A model generated the notes under the pieces. It saw only the letters and a list, made by a program, of their open reading frames with translations, was not told the DNA's origin and did no database searches. Positions 9,671 to 20,482 of a DNA stretch of 64,000 nucleotides are shown piece by piece. This DNA comes from Erodium maritimum (Eukaryota; Streptophyta; Magnoliopsida; Geraniales; Geraniaceae): contig OY997596.1 of the NCBI GenBank assembly GCA_963921825.1, positions 12,467,001-12,531,000 of the forward strand, written 5' to 3'. Position numbers and translations under genes: made by a program. Position 1 is the first letter of the stretch, and each line of letters starts with the position of its first letter.

Positions 9671-9714
9671 ACAACCATTCACTTATGAGATTACAACCAT
9701 TCACTTATGAGATT
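9671..9714. repeat. 22-bp tandem duplication at end of DC1 gene
   Basis: Two identical units (acaaccattcacttatgaga plus tt) sit at 9671-9692 and 9693-9714. The stop codon of the DC1 gene (9691-9693, minus strand) straddles their junction, so the duplication shapes the last eight residues of the protein. Confidence 0.9.
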
Positions 9715-10728
9715 ACAACCCACCTGAAGAGTCAGTGATCCTACAATACTACTCATCATCGCTCCTATCTTATTCCACCCCCCTCCTTGAGCGGGAACTG
9801 CCTGGCCCCCTTCATTGTAATGAGTTCCGTACAGATTCATGTGACCTTGTGGAGGGACACCATAATGATATGGATGTGGCACTACATGAGGTTGTGGTTG
9901 TGGCTGTGGATTTGGTCCTCCGGCCACGGCCTGGAAGTTGTAACAATGAGGAGGATAATAAGCACCGTATTGGGGATGTGGTTGTGGCAGTAGAGGAGGA
10001 GGAGGAGGTGGATATACTCCGAGCTGCGGGAAGATATGACCAGCACCATTCCAAGGAAGATAAGGGGACGGTGGTTGTGGCGGCAAGTTGGCCGGAGAAG
10101 CATAACCACCGCCATATGTAGGATAATAAGGTCCTGACGGTGCGGTGGCGGGATAATTACAGCCATACGTATGCCATGGCCCGAGCGAGCGTGAGGCTGA
10201 TTCGATTTTAGCCGTTTGATTTGCAGACACAATACAACCAATGTGAATGCCAACAGTACAGTTACTATCGCACCTGTAATGCCAAGATCTGCACGTCTCC
10301 ATGCAAACGAGGCAGGACGGCGTGCCGACAATGTTCTGGAGCCTCAAGGGGTGATCCCGGTGGAGCGTGAGTCCCACGCGCTCAGGCAACTGGGAGCAGA
10401 TCGGGTGGAGGTAGAACTCACAGAAAGTGCACCCGTAGTATATCCCCTCGACTGGGCCGCCGCAGAGGTCGCAGCAAAGGCGCGTGCCTTCCCCTTTCCG
10501 GACGATGAGAGTGAGCTGGTGGCGGTGGTGCATGAAGGTGGAGAGGGTGTTGGGGCAGGCGGCGCAGGAGTCGTGCAGGTTGAAGTTGCAGGTGCTGCAG
10601 CCGTGCCTGGCGGTGCGGCGATCACCTGGTAACCTGCACCCGCCGCAGACGTAATCTGCGCCGTCGTTGTACCTTGTTAATGGATGGTTGTGCGGGAAGC
10701 TGTACATTGTGCAACTAACTTGGGCCAT
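9691..10728 (-). CDS. DC1-domain (C1-like) cysteine/histidine-rich protein
   Basis: An intact 345-residue intronless frame. Residues about 10-60, 67-115 and 124-167 are three DC1 modules built on HxxP or HRHQL starts with spaced CxxC, HDSC, FYLHPICSQLP and GIHIGC motifs. This is the plant-specific zinc-binding fold related to protein kinase C C1 domains. From about residue 180 the protein becomes rich in P, Y, G, H and Q with PPPPPPLLPQP runs, which is unusual because most family members simply repeat DC1. The family is linked to lipid or redox signalling and defence, but no specific ligand is known for this protein. There is no signal peptide or membrane segment. The ATG at 10728 is the first in frame and lies directly before the first module. 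The C-terminus is set by a 22-bp tandem duplication. Confidence 0.85.
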   Translation of the reverse strand: MAQVSCTMYSFPHNHPLTRYNDGADYVCGGCRLPGDRRTARHGCSTCNFNLHDSCAACPNTLSTFMHHRHQLTLIVRKGEGTRLCCDLCGGPVEGIYYGCTFCEFYLHPICSQLPERVGLTLHRDHPLRLQNIVGTPSCLVCMETCRSWHYRCDSNCTVGIHIGCIVSANQTAKIESASRSLGPWHTYGCNYPATAPSGPYYPTYGGGYASPANLPPQPPSPYLPWNGAGHIFPQLGVYPPPPPPLLPQPHPQYGAYYPPHCYNFQAVAGGPNPQPQPQPHVVPHPYHYGVPPQGHMNLYGTHYNEGGQAVPAQGGGWNKIGAMMSSIVGSLTLQVGCNLISEWL

Positions 10729-11069
10729 CTGGTTCAGTAACGATACAGGATCGGAGTCGGTGACTTCAATTCAATGAGCAAGAGAGCGAGCTCAAACAAT
10801 CATAAAGACGTTCCTTTTTGCTGAAAAGTCGTAGAACTTGCTCGACGACTTTTGTTTGTTCGAGTCTACTAGTCTTGATGAGTTGTCAGATTGTTCCACT
10901 TCTGTCCTTAGTAAGGACCACATTAAGGGCTCGTTGATGGATGAAATTGAAAAAAAATACTCTTAAAGATGATACATTTTCTTTAGAAAACTAGAGTAAC
11001 ATGTATAACATGCGCCCTAGAGATTTAAACTTATTCGTTCTCACAATAGGGAATGTAATTAAAAATTTA
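10729..11069. other. Upstream region of DC1 gene, no feature resolved
   Basis: About 340 bases holding the presumed promoter and 5' UTR of the DC1 gene (read leftward) and the left flank of the 11.07-14.96 kb duplication. A partial copy of the duplicated unit (aaacttattcgttctca) lies at about 11029. No clear TATA box was assigned. Confidence 0.35.
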
Positions 11070-12990
11070 GAGTAATGACATACTTTAAGGATTTAAACTT
11101 ATTCGTTCTCATACTAGATGGAGTGTTTGATGCTGTTATTTCAATGACCAGAATTTCGAAAACAAGATATATCGAATACTACAAAGTAATGTTTACATAA
11201 TTGCAGTCATTATTGAAGCCCCTTTCTCCATCATTGAAGTCCCTGTTTCCACCATTGAAGCCCCTGCTTCCAAGCGCTCTGTCTAACCCTAGGGTTTCGT
11301 CTCTACTGTCGCCGTTCATTTGATCGGAGTCGATCTTCGTCTCAACTTCGCCTTTCTCGTTTAGGCGTGATTACCCGGTCGTGATCTTCGCAGGTCTCGG
11401 GCGTGATCCACCCAGGTTCTGCAACTCCAACGTTTTCAATCAGCATCTGCAACTCCGCCGTCCAGCTGATCTTGCTGTTGAGATCTCGGCCGCTTCTGCA
11501 CCATGGATCCAGGTCACCAGATTTGCTCCAACGCTACCCAACCGCTCGCGTCGACCTTCCATCCCTACGTCCTCTTCTCATCATCGTCGGACGCCTGCCC
11601 CATCCGTCTGTAACGCCCTCGGACTGACCTTCTACGAGGGCCACCATGGCGTATCCATCTGATGCCGGGTTGGCATATGATCGAGCCTTACCGATATGGA
11701 GATCGGCTGATCTCCCCTCCGCATCCGGATGACGACGAAGTCGGCGGACAAATAGGGCCGGGAACGAATGGAGCCCAACTGGGGGCGGGGGTGAACGTTC
11801 TGGGATCCTCTGTGTCGCCGCTGCCGATGCTCTGGATTCCCGTTAGGGTTCCCATTCGTATAGTGTCGCCGCTGGCGTCACCTCTGGACGGAGAGCAGTG
11901 GATCTCGCTGGGACCGGCAAAGGGTCAAGCATCGGGGATAGAGGTTCGTGCAGGAGCAGCTGGAATGCAGTTGGAGGGACTTGACCCTCCGTAGGACGAA
12001 TGATAGGACCCGACGGGGGTGGAATGGTCACACTGGGACCTATATCCACAGACCCGGGGCTACTACTATCGGGGAGTCTCGGGAAATCCGCACCAAAGGC
12101 ATTACTTCCTGATTGTTATTCTGTTTTAGGTCGAATAAATTTTTGGCTAGCTAGGTTGCTTAGGTTTTTTCATTTCATGTCTCGCTGTTTTGAGACGTTG
12201 GTAAGGAGTTGTCTTGAGTTTTTGCCTTCGATGTCAAGAAGGCTACTATTATGGGTCCATGAGCGTTGGGCCTGCTACGGTCGGCTCGGACATAAATCTG
12301 GAACTCGGGGCGGTTACGTCCTATCCTGTTTGATTACCTTTGGGTATTAATGCAATTCTCCGGTTACCCGTTTCAAAAAAAAATACTACAAAGTAATTAA
12401 TTATTAGTTTTGGAGTATCTGTACGGATCAATTGTTGACTAAAACAGTATGCTACGAGAAAAAGTTTGTTAGCATGAACAGTTGAATTTTTTTCTTTGTT
12501 TGAGAAGGCTAATTTAAAAAATACAACTTTTTTAGTTGACATATTAGCTATTTTTTAGCATAACATGAAACTTTTTATTGATACAAAAGATAAGTTTTAC
12601 ATAGATGAGAACTATTACGAATGACACAAAAGTCATAAAATCAAAAGGGTGAGATTTTGTCTTAACCCGTAGGTTTGGAGTGCTCAACCTTGTAACAAAA
12701 TACCTGGTTATGCTACGGAATAAGAGAAAGAGACGGGTCTAGTTGGTGGGACTATACTAAGAGATCCCGCCGCATTTCCTGACTCGACCTAATGCATGTG
12801 GATATAGTATAGTAGTAAGGGAGAACTCTAGGAAACAGGGGGGGCGGTCCAGCGGTCCGGGTTTGCACCGTGCAACGAAGTATGTGTCCCCACACACATT
12901 CCGTTGCACAGGGGGCATTCATTTTTTTAACGAGGCTGCACATACTCGCCTCATCCTGCCACGAGACATTTTGTGCCTTGGCCTTCATGT
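11070..12990. repeat. Tandem duplication, unit 1
   Basis: From agagtaatgacatactttaa to ttgtgccttggccttcatgt, this host segment is repeated at 12991-14961 in the same orientation. Without the LINE-derived insertion at 11191-12381 the unit is about 730 bp. It contains gagatttt..aacccgtaggttt and ccccacacacat landmarks also found in unit 2. I do not recognise a gene in it. Confidence 0.8.
11191..12381 (+). mobile_element. Short non-autonomous LINE-derived insertion, 16-bp TSD
   Basis: AATACTACAAAGTAAT occurs at 11175-11190 and again at 12382-12397, a perfect 16-bp target-site duplication. The 3' end is cggttacccgtttc followed by nine or more A. The 1191-bp insert has an 'accctagggtttcg' leader near 11288 and no endonuclease or RT. 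Its 3' half resembles the opposite-strand element at 13017-14249: both encode a GPDGGG..P.STDPGL..LGSL-like stretch in one frame, and both end in a GTTACC(C)GTTTC plus A-tail. The TSD and tail indicate L1-type target-primed insertion. Confidence 0.85.
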
Positions 12991-14961
12991 AGAGTAATGA
13001 CATGCTGTAAGGATTTTTTTTTTGAAACGGTAACAAGATCAAGATGCATTAATGCAAAAAGAGATTTACAAAGTAGGACCAAGGTCCTGGGCTCTATAAT
13101 TAAGTCCTGGTCCCCCTTAACCTCCACAGACACACAAATAATTGAGATCCTGTTCCACCATCCCAAAACCAAAGGGAAAAGCATACCAAAATAAACGTTC
13201 AAACCATATGGAATCAAACTAATCCAAAGTCCTAACCAAATAAAACTAATCAAAGGTCCTAACCAAAACAAACTAAACTGAGGAACATAAAAACGTAAAG
13301 CTGATAAAAGTGCTCTGATTGCGGCTTTCCTGAGACTTCCCAGCACCGGTAGTCCCGGGTCTGTGGGTATAGGTTCTAAATAGGCTTGCCCACCCCCGTC
13401 GGGTCTTCTCATTTCCCCAAAGGAGGCTGGGGCACCTCCACCTTCAGCTCCTGGGTCTCCTCCATGCCGCTATCTGGGCGCATAACCATGAGTCCTTCTT
13501 TTGCCTCCTCCATCTTTGATCAGTCTAGACTACCTTGCATCTGTACTGGAGCCCCTTGTTCACCTGTAGAGATCTCAGCAGATATGTTTGCCCCATGCAG
13601 GTCCTGATCCCCACCATTACTCTCAATAGGCTTACCCTGTTTCTTTGTCCCAGTCGGGACCGAGGTTGAGGTCTGATCCCCGTTGTCCATCAAAGTAACC
13701 CTCGCCGGTAGATCGGTGTGTGCCCGTACCTACTTTGGAATTTCATCCATTTAGCCATCAGTCGGGTTTCCCTGTCCCTAGAGTCCAAGGGGCGAGGGTG
13801 GTCATTCCCATAGGCACCCCATCTATGTCCGGCGAGAGAGATCGAGGTTGACGTCGCGATATTCCCTGCATGTCCATTGTGGTATTGCCGATCATCCCGA
13901 TTTGATCATTTACCCCTCTAGTCGCCTTTGTGGGGCTCAGGTGAGGATCTGTCATAGGAGGAAATGTTCCGAGGTCGGCGTTTGTTCTCGGCTGCACTGA
14001 AGGTGGAGATGTATTGTGAATGGGTTTCATGGACGTTCGCCGGATAATCTTGATAGTTTGGCTTGATGCGGACGATGTAATCGAGAGAACACTCAATGAT
14101 CGATAGTAGGGGCTAGGTGATCGATAGTGAGGGACGATGATCGAGTAGATGTACTAAGATTTGGGAAGAGACGATGCAGAAGTCGGGAAAAGAAGGGGAC
14201 GACAGCGGTTTTCGAAACCCTAAGGGAGCTTTTTTCAAGCGCTTTTTGCACATGCTGTAAGGATTTAAACTTACTCGTTCTCATACTATATGGAGTGTTT
14301 GATGCTGTTATTTTAATGACAAAAAAAATAAAAAACGAGATATATCAAATACTACAAATAACTAATTACTAGTTTTGGAGTATTTGTATTAGTCAATTGT
14401 TGACTAGAAAAGTATGTCAGGAGAAAAAGTTTGTTAGCATGGACAGTTGAATTTCTTTTCTTTGATGAAGAAGGCTAATTAAAAAAATACAATTTTTTCA
14501 GTTGATGTACTGGTCTAATTTTTTTAGCGTAATATGGAACTTTTATTGATATGAATGACAAGTTATACGTAGATGAAGACTGGTACGAATGACACAAAAG
14601 TCATAAAATCAAAAGGGTGAGATTTTGTGCTAACCCATAGGTTTGAAGTACTCAACCATGTAACAAAATACCCGGTTAAGTCAGGGAATAAGAGAAAGAG
14701 ACGGGCTCCTGTTAGTGGGACTATACTAAGAGATCTCGTCGTATTTCCTGACTCGACCTGACGCATGTGAATATAGTATATGGACATTTTTGGCCTGCAT
14801 GGGGAAGGGGGGGGGGGGGTTCGCACCGAACATAGCAAGGCGGAGTATGTGTCCCCACACACACTCTGTTGCATAGGGGAGCATTCATTTTCCCTGGCAA
14901 GGATGATGAGCAAACCTCTCCTCGTTCTACCACGAGACATTTTGTGCCTTGGCCTTCATGT
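12991..14961. repeat. Tandem duplication, unit 2
   Basis: Starts agagtaatgacatgctgtaa and ends ttgtgccttggccttcatgt, parallel to unit 1 with scattered differences. It is interrupted by its own LINE-derived insertion at a different site and on the opposite strand. It also holds a run of 13 G at 14807-14819. Confidence 0.8.
13017..14249 (-). mobile_element. Short non-autonomous LINE-derived insertion, 17-bp TSD
   Basis: ACATGCTGTAAGGATTT lies at 13000-13016 and 14250-14266. The T-run at 13017 is the poly(A) tail read on the plus strand, preceded on the minus strand by GTTACCGTTTC. The 1233-bp insert begins on the minus strand near cccttagggtttcg and lacks RT. It is related to the element at 11191-12381. 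An open frame at 12951-13412 crosses the insert boundary and is not a gene. Confidence 0.85.
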
Positions 14962-15239
14962 GGGGGTCCCAGTCCTTTAGAAGTTCACTCCGTCTGTCCA
15001 GTGTTGCGGCTGGAGTACCTATCATTATAACCCCTCCATGAGAGGCTTCAGTGGTGCCCTAGGTTGGTCAACCCCGCACGAATCGCCATTGCTCCCACTG
15101 CGGGGGAGACCAGCTTGGGAAATGGAGGTATTTACCGCAATGGGATCCTTGGTCCAGGTTCCAAGGGGCTTCGACATAGAATGTGGAAGGGTCCATCTTG
15201 TTAGTTGGGTCTGAGAATCATGGACCACGGAAAGTCAGC
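14962..15239. other. Unrecognised single-copy stretch
   Basis: Between the duplication and the Harbinger relic. The minus strand shows short frames (DPSTFYVEAPWNLDQGSH, GTPAATLDRRSELLKDW) that look protein-like but are broken by stops, and I cannot place them in a family. It may be a decayed gene fragment. Confidence 0.3.
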
Positions 15240-15923
15240 ACCTACGGAGGCATAGATTCTTCTTTGGTTGGTTTGTTGGCTCCTTGAAATGCGACTGAGC
15301 AATTCTTCCACTGCCAATGCATGCAGTCAAGACTCTCAATCATGACGGGGAACCCTCATTTGTACCCAATTTGAGTAATCGGGTCAAATCCTCCGCTATT
15401 GGTTTACGCTCGTATTCATCCATGAAAACCTCAATAAGGGCCTTACAAAACCGACGTACACATTCGAGTATAGTACTTGCCCTTAATATGTAGGGATTCG
15501 GCCAATGAATCGACCGAGGACCCATACGCTAGCATTCGTAACGCGGCAGTGCATTTCTGGTGCGTTGATAACCCCATACGTACTGCACCGTCCGACTTTT
15601 GAACGAAGTAATCATCATGCTCCGCTACCTTTTCCATCACCTGTTGAAAGAGTGGTCGGGACATACAGAATTGATGCCTAAACATATCGGGCCCATATGT
15701 TGGGTTCTCGACGAAATAATCCTACATCAGTCGGTTGTGGGTTTCGAGACGACCTCTGTTAATATATTGTCGGTAAGGTTCCCTACTTTCGATCATTTGC
15801 CTAAAAGCGTCGATCCTTGGCATTGCTCTCTACCATTCTATTAGTCTTTCGCCGGATTCGTTTCTCCATTACACGAAGGTTGGCTTCCAACTCCTCCCTC
15901 ATTTGAGACTCGTCGTCGGACAT
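15240..15923 (-). pseudogene. PIF/Harbinger transposase relic, 5' half
   Basis: From ATG at 15923 the minus strand reads MSDDESQMREELEANLRVME. After two stops it gives MFRHQFCMSRPLFQQVMEKV, GLSTHQKCTAALRMLAYG, then across a frameshift STILECVRRFCKALIEVF, LTRLLKLG and finally [12 protein letters not shown] near 15317, which holds the first catalytic D. Text fades after about 15245, so the second D and the E are missing. It is closely related to the relic at 1081-2220 but lies on the other strand. The C-terminal half was lost or replaced by the sequence at 14962-15239. Confidence 0.85.
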
Positions 15924-16010
15924 TTTTGATCGAATCTTGTGTGAGAAATTTGGGATTTTGAGAGGAAAGTTGGAGAAAAATGTAGCGGTTTGATGAATGG
16001 GATGAGGGTA

Positions 16011-16018
16011 TATTTATA
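16011..16018 (-). promoter_or_regulatory. TATA box of Harbinger relic
   Basis: TATAAATA on the minus strand, 88 bases before the ATG at 15923. The same octamer stands 89 bases before the related stub at 5326. Confidence 0.55.
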
Positions 16019-16598
16019 GATGGAAATCATAAATCTGATTTTTTTAATTAAAAAATACTCGTTACATGACCGTTAGGAGACAATGGTCATTTTTTTCCTG
16101 CCTTTCCACGTGTCATCCCTTCATTGTGCCATGCCCGACCTGCGTTTCGTGCACCAACGACTCATAAATACGAGTCGGGGTTCAGCCCATGACTTACCGT
16201 CTCACGTTTTAGTGGGTCGGAGTCGCAAACCACGCACACTACAACGTGCGATTCACAACTCATAGTCCAGTAAATCGTGATTTGTAAATCATAAATCGGA
16301 ACGTGATTAGCTTGATGTACTGCTCTGAGAGGTACCGAAAGTAATTAAGCCAAAAATATCTATCAGATGGGTTATACTAGTAAGTTGATCATGCAATTCT
16401 TGGGGAAAGGAAAGTTCAAAGAAAGCCCACTCCATGAAGAAACGGGCCGAGCCCAAAACGAAGACTATTGATCGTCTTGGAAACTGAAACAGGAAAAGTC
16501 CGTATCTTGTTCTAATCTCAAAACTGTGGCATCAATTCATGTCCACACTATCACACACAAACCAGATTGAAAGCACAATCAGTATCACCTTCGGATGC

Positions 16599-19500
16599 AT
16601 GAATATGGCCTGCCGCATTGATTTCCCTCTCCGGTGCCCGTCCGATACGCCGCGTTTCACGCATAAATGTCGCCCCATCAATACCCGGAATCTTCGTCCG
16701 CTGCCTACTTCCGGCCTTCGTTACTTCCCCGATAAGGTAAGCTCATGATTGGCTTCCCAAATTCACTTCCACAAAACCCTAATTGTTTCATCCTCTCCGC
16801 CTTCGTTTTTGGTGAATTATAGCGGCTGACAGTTTCCGGCTGTCGGCGGCGGGGCCTCGTGGCGGTCAGGGCTAACAGCGTGGCCACCGAGGAGAAGCCC
16901 GTTTCTGACAAGAGAATGCTGGTGAGTTCACTCTTTACCTTCTGGTTGGTTACTGCGAAATTTATAGTCTTGCAGCATTATCTATACTGGGTTTTTTTAT
17001 AATTGATGAAAAGCATTTTGTTGAGCCTGATAAGATAATGGAGGTGAGAATGATTGTTGGGTTCTCTTAGTTTTACTTGGCATCGCCTAATTTGGATTTA
17101 AAGCATTATCTTTATGGAATGAAACGAATTCAGGTGTTTGTGCCGCCACATCCACTGATCAAGCACTGGGTCTCCATTCTGAGGAATGAGCAGACTCCTT
17201 GCCCAATCTTTAGTAAGCATCTTTTTTATTTAACTCATTTCTTTGTTGGTAATAATTTTTGTTTTACTTCTGTTTTTTGTAAGCAATGTTGCATAATTCA
17301 AGGAAGGAAGATTTTATTGCCTTTTAAGCTTAAAATGTAACTTTAACTTTGATTTCTTTGCTTATGATCTACAATTTTATGCATCCAACTTGTGAACATT
17401 CCATTGAGTTTCCATCATGACAGAGTCTACTAGATTCTGACAGTGTGAATAGATTTATCTTTATATTTTTGAAAATGTTCCAAAATAGTCGTAAGTTTAT
17501 GAGTTTTGTTCCAAAATATTTTCTAAGTTATGTGTTTTTGTTCCAATTTAGTCTGAAGTTTAAAGAAATTGTCCAAACTTTTAGGACTAAATGGAAACAA
17601 AAATACATAATTTTTTAAGCTAATTCGTAACTGAACGGATAAACGTAGGACTATTTTGGAACAAAATTGTAATGTAGGGCTAAACTGGAACAGAACACCG
17701 GAACTTAGGACTAAATTGGAAAGGGTTTTTGGTATTATCCAAGCTTATATAATCCATCTAATTTCTCTAGGTTGCCAAATTACCTTTTGTCTTTGCCTTA
17801 TCTTCTGTGCTATGTTTGTTTTCATATAACGGGTGTAGGAAAAAGTTGTTAACGGCTGGCCTTTCTTTTCCATTTCTCCTTCTGCAGTACAACAATGACT
17901 ACATTTTACTAGATTAAGATTTCAGGTAGAAAGAAATATATTAAAAGTAGTATTCACCATTATACTATAGAGTTATTAGATTGGAAATTGCTATGAAGTC
18001 GTTTAGTACTCTGCTTTTTAAGTGTAAAATGTCACTGAGCTGAACTTATTTTTCTTTCAACGTCGCCATTTTATATTTGATAAAACCTTCTAAAAGTTGT
18101 TCAACTCAAGGATGACACTGATATGTGAACATAACAAGACTTCTATTTTCTGTAGGGAGCGCCATGGCTGAGTTGGGGAGGCTACTTATCTATGAAGCTG
18201 CAAGGGATTGGCTGGCAAGTCTTTATTTTATATGTGCATTATTGATATGAATATGGTAGCTTGTTTCTTTTGCAATTAATACTGCAAGAATTATTTGCCC
18301 ACAAGTCCAAGCAGTGACACGAACATTAACCATGAAACCCCATCAAGCAAGTCATAACAAGAAATAAATTTTTATTCATGTAGCATTGCCACCACCTTTT
18401 TCATTTTTTTATTTCAGGCAATCACATCTTTTGTGTAGTTTGACCTGACTAGAGAAATCGCCCATTGAAAAGTCTGATACAACTATTTGTAGCATAGCAC
18501 CAGAATAATTTGAGGTTGAATTGTCATAAAGCTATAATTATAGCCCATATCAACCCTGACATACAGAATCTGAATAACCAGACTTATTGGTCTTACCCTA
18601 TTATATCCCATCTAGTGCTGTGTGCTGGACAAGCTTTACTACCTATCATATTCCCAACTCCCCCGAAACCACTTCAGACAGAATAAAAGTAAAGCAATAT
18701 GTTGCTTGTTCTCTATTCATAAAGATTTGTGAAATCAGCTCTTGTATTTGGATGGATATTTTATGAGATACTGCTGGAAGTTTATTGTTGTTAGAAAGTG
18801 AAGAACTGAACTTGTACATGCTTTTAATGCTATATGTCTCTACTGTGTTTTTTGACTGATATTCTGTATGTTGCTACCAGCCAACTGTCACAGGGGAGAT
18901 TCAATCACCAATGGGAATCGCTTCCGTTGAATTCATAGATCCAAGGGAGCCTGTTGCGGTTAGTGTATAGTATCATTTTCTGTGCCTTCATTTTTTTTGC
19001 TTCTTTTGTTCTTTTAGTGTCTGTATGATATTCTATTAAATAATTTGACAAATGATGGTTGCATGTGTAGTCGTTAAAAATTAATGCTATATTGTGGTCT
19101 GAGCTACTTCAGTCTAGGCTGTAAATGTTTCTCTACATATGTCAGCCTTGGTTATTGTAGGATTATATTTAGGTCTTTCTAGGTTCAATTTTTATTGTGC
19201 TTGCTTGTCTGATCAGAGCTGGCATGGACACTAAATTCTTTTAATTTAACAGGTTATTCCTATCTTGAGGGCTGGTCTGGCCCTTGCAGAACATGCATCA
19301 ACAATCTTGCCAGCATCAAAGACATACCATTTGGGTAAGGAAGAGTTCATGCTCTTGAGAGCTGGTTTTTTGTCAGTAGGAAGTGTTTGTGTGTGTGTGT
19401 GTCTATTTGGGCAAGGAGATTTATAGAGGGCTGGTTTATGATCATAACCTGAGAATGTAACTACATGATCAAGGTCTTCTTACTTGAAAATCCATTCATT

Positions 19501-20482
19501 GGCATACATGCATGTCAAAATAATAACCACATAATCGTTTTTCGAAGTTATTTTCTGTTAACTTAGGGGTAACATTAACAATTCCTGACCTGTAATATGT
19601 GTTGGACAAACTAAGGGGTTAGCAGAGACGAGGAGACACTTGAGCCAAATGTATATCTAAACAAGTAAGATATACAAAATTTGCTTGGCATTATTATAAA
19701 CTCTTTTCCCTTCACTTTCATGCTAATCATCCACCCACATTCTGTTGTGTAGGTTACCTGACGAATTTCCTGAAGGGTCTCGAGTTTTTGTGGTAGATCC
19801 TATGCTGGCCACAGGTATTATTTACTATGCTATAATTGCACTTTTCTTCTTTGCATTTTAGTATATATCTATAGATAGACTACTGTATTTGCCAGAATTT
19901 AAATAGTACCCTCTATGCCGCATACTTGATTGTAACACTATTACATATTTGTCTTGGTAATCAATCTTTAGGAGGCACAATAGTGGCAGCTCTCAACCTC
20001 TTAAAGGACCGTGGAGTTAATCCCAAGCAAATGAAAGTGGTAATTTTCAATGCTTGTTTTTCTTATTATCAAATTAGTATCCCCTCCTCTACATTGAGTT
20101 AAACATGAGTGCCATAACGACATTACGCAGTGGCATACATATTTGTGTTCTGATCATCTAGCACGTGCAGATATCTGCTGTAGCTGCTCCCCCGGCCCTT
20201 CAAAAGCTCAGTGAGAAGTTCCCTGGGTAACTGCTGTGATCAGTATTAGCTGTAGGTATGAGTTTGCAGGCTTCATGAATAACTTCTCTTTATCTATGAT
20301 TTGCAGGCTTCATGTGTATACTGGAATTATCGATCCTACCGTCAACGAAAAAGGGTAAGTGACATCAGTTGAAGTTGGTTATGGAAGTGGCTAGCTGTGA
20401 TGCATTTACTGACATGTTTGCTCCCACTAGGTTCATAATTCCTGGCCTTGGGGATGCAGGGGATCGCAGCTTCGGGACCTGA
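16599..20482 (+). CDS. UPP: Uracil phosphoribosyltransferase, plastid type (12 exons)
   Basis: Converts uracil and PRPP to UMP in pyrimidine salvage; the Arabidopsis enzyme acts in plastids. Exons: 16599-16736, 16823-16921, 17134-17212, 18156-18214, 18881-18958, 19253-19334, 19616-19664, 19753-19814, 19972-20039, 20171-20226, 20307-20354, 20431-20482. The phases close without a stop, giving 289 residues. Exons 1-2 are Arg/Ser-rich, fitting a transit peptide. The core starts [11 protein letters not shown] (exon 3). Exon 6 gives [13 protein letters not shown]. Exons 8-9 give the PRPP loop [14 protein letters not shown], split by an intron. The protein ends [10 protein letters not shown]. In-frame ATGs at 16539 and 16605 are alternative starts; 16599 is only the best guess. 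The exon 4 donor is GC (CTG|GCAAGT); the others are GT. The gene looks intact. Confidence 0.92.
17455..17745. repeat. Decayed inverted repeat in UPP intron 3
   Basis: Words such as ttccaaaatagtc, gtttttgttccaatttagtc and their complements (ggactattttggaacaaaa, ggactaaattgga) alternate in opposite orientation around about 17600. It resembles the foldback MITEs elsewhere in the window, but the left end is not identifiable and no TSD was found. Confidence 0.5.

Noticed and set aside
9304-9678. 125-codon frame on the minus strand
   Set aside because: Low-complexity Leu/Ser/Pro text in C/T-rich repeat-like DNA, no start context and no family features.
9735-10632. Plus-strand and other-frame open frames inside the DC1 gene
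   Set aside because: Shadows of the DC1 coding sequence caused by its biased composition.
11381-12350. Several 70-116-codon frames
   Set aside because: They lie inside a TSD-bounded LINE-derived insertion and overlap one another; none shows a conserved domain.
16539-16598. Upstream in-frame ATG of UPP as the true start
   Set aside because: Possible, but 16599 was kept as the entry; transit peptides vary in length and the sequence alone does not decide.
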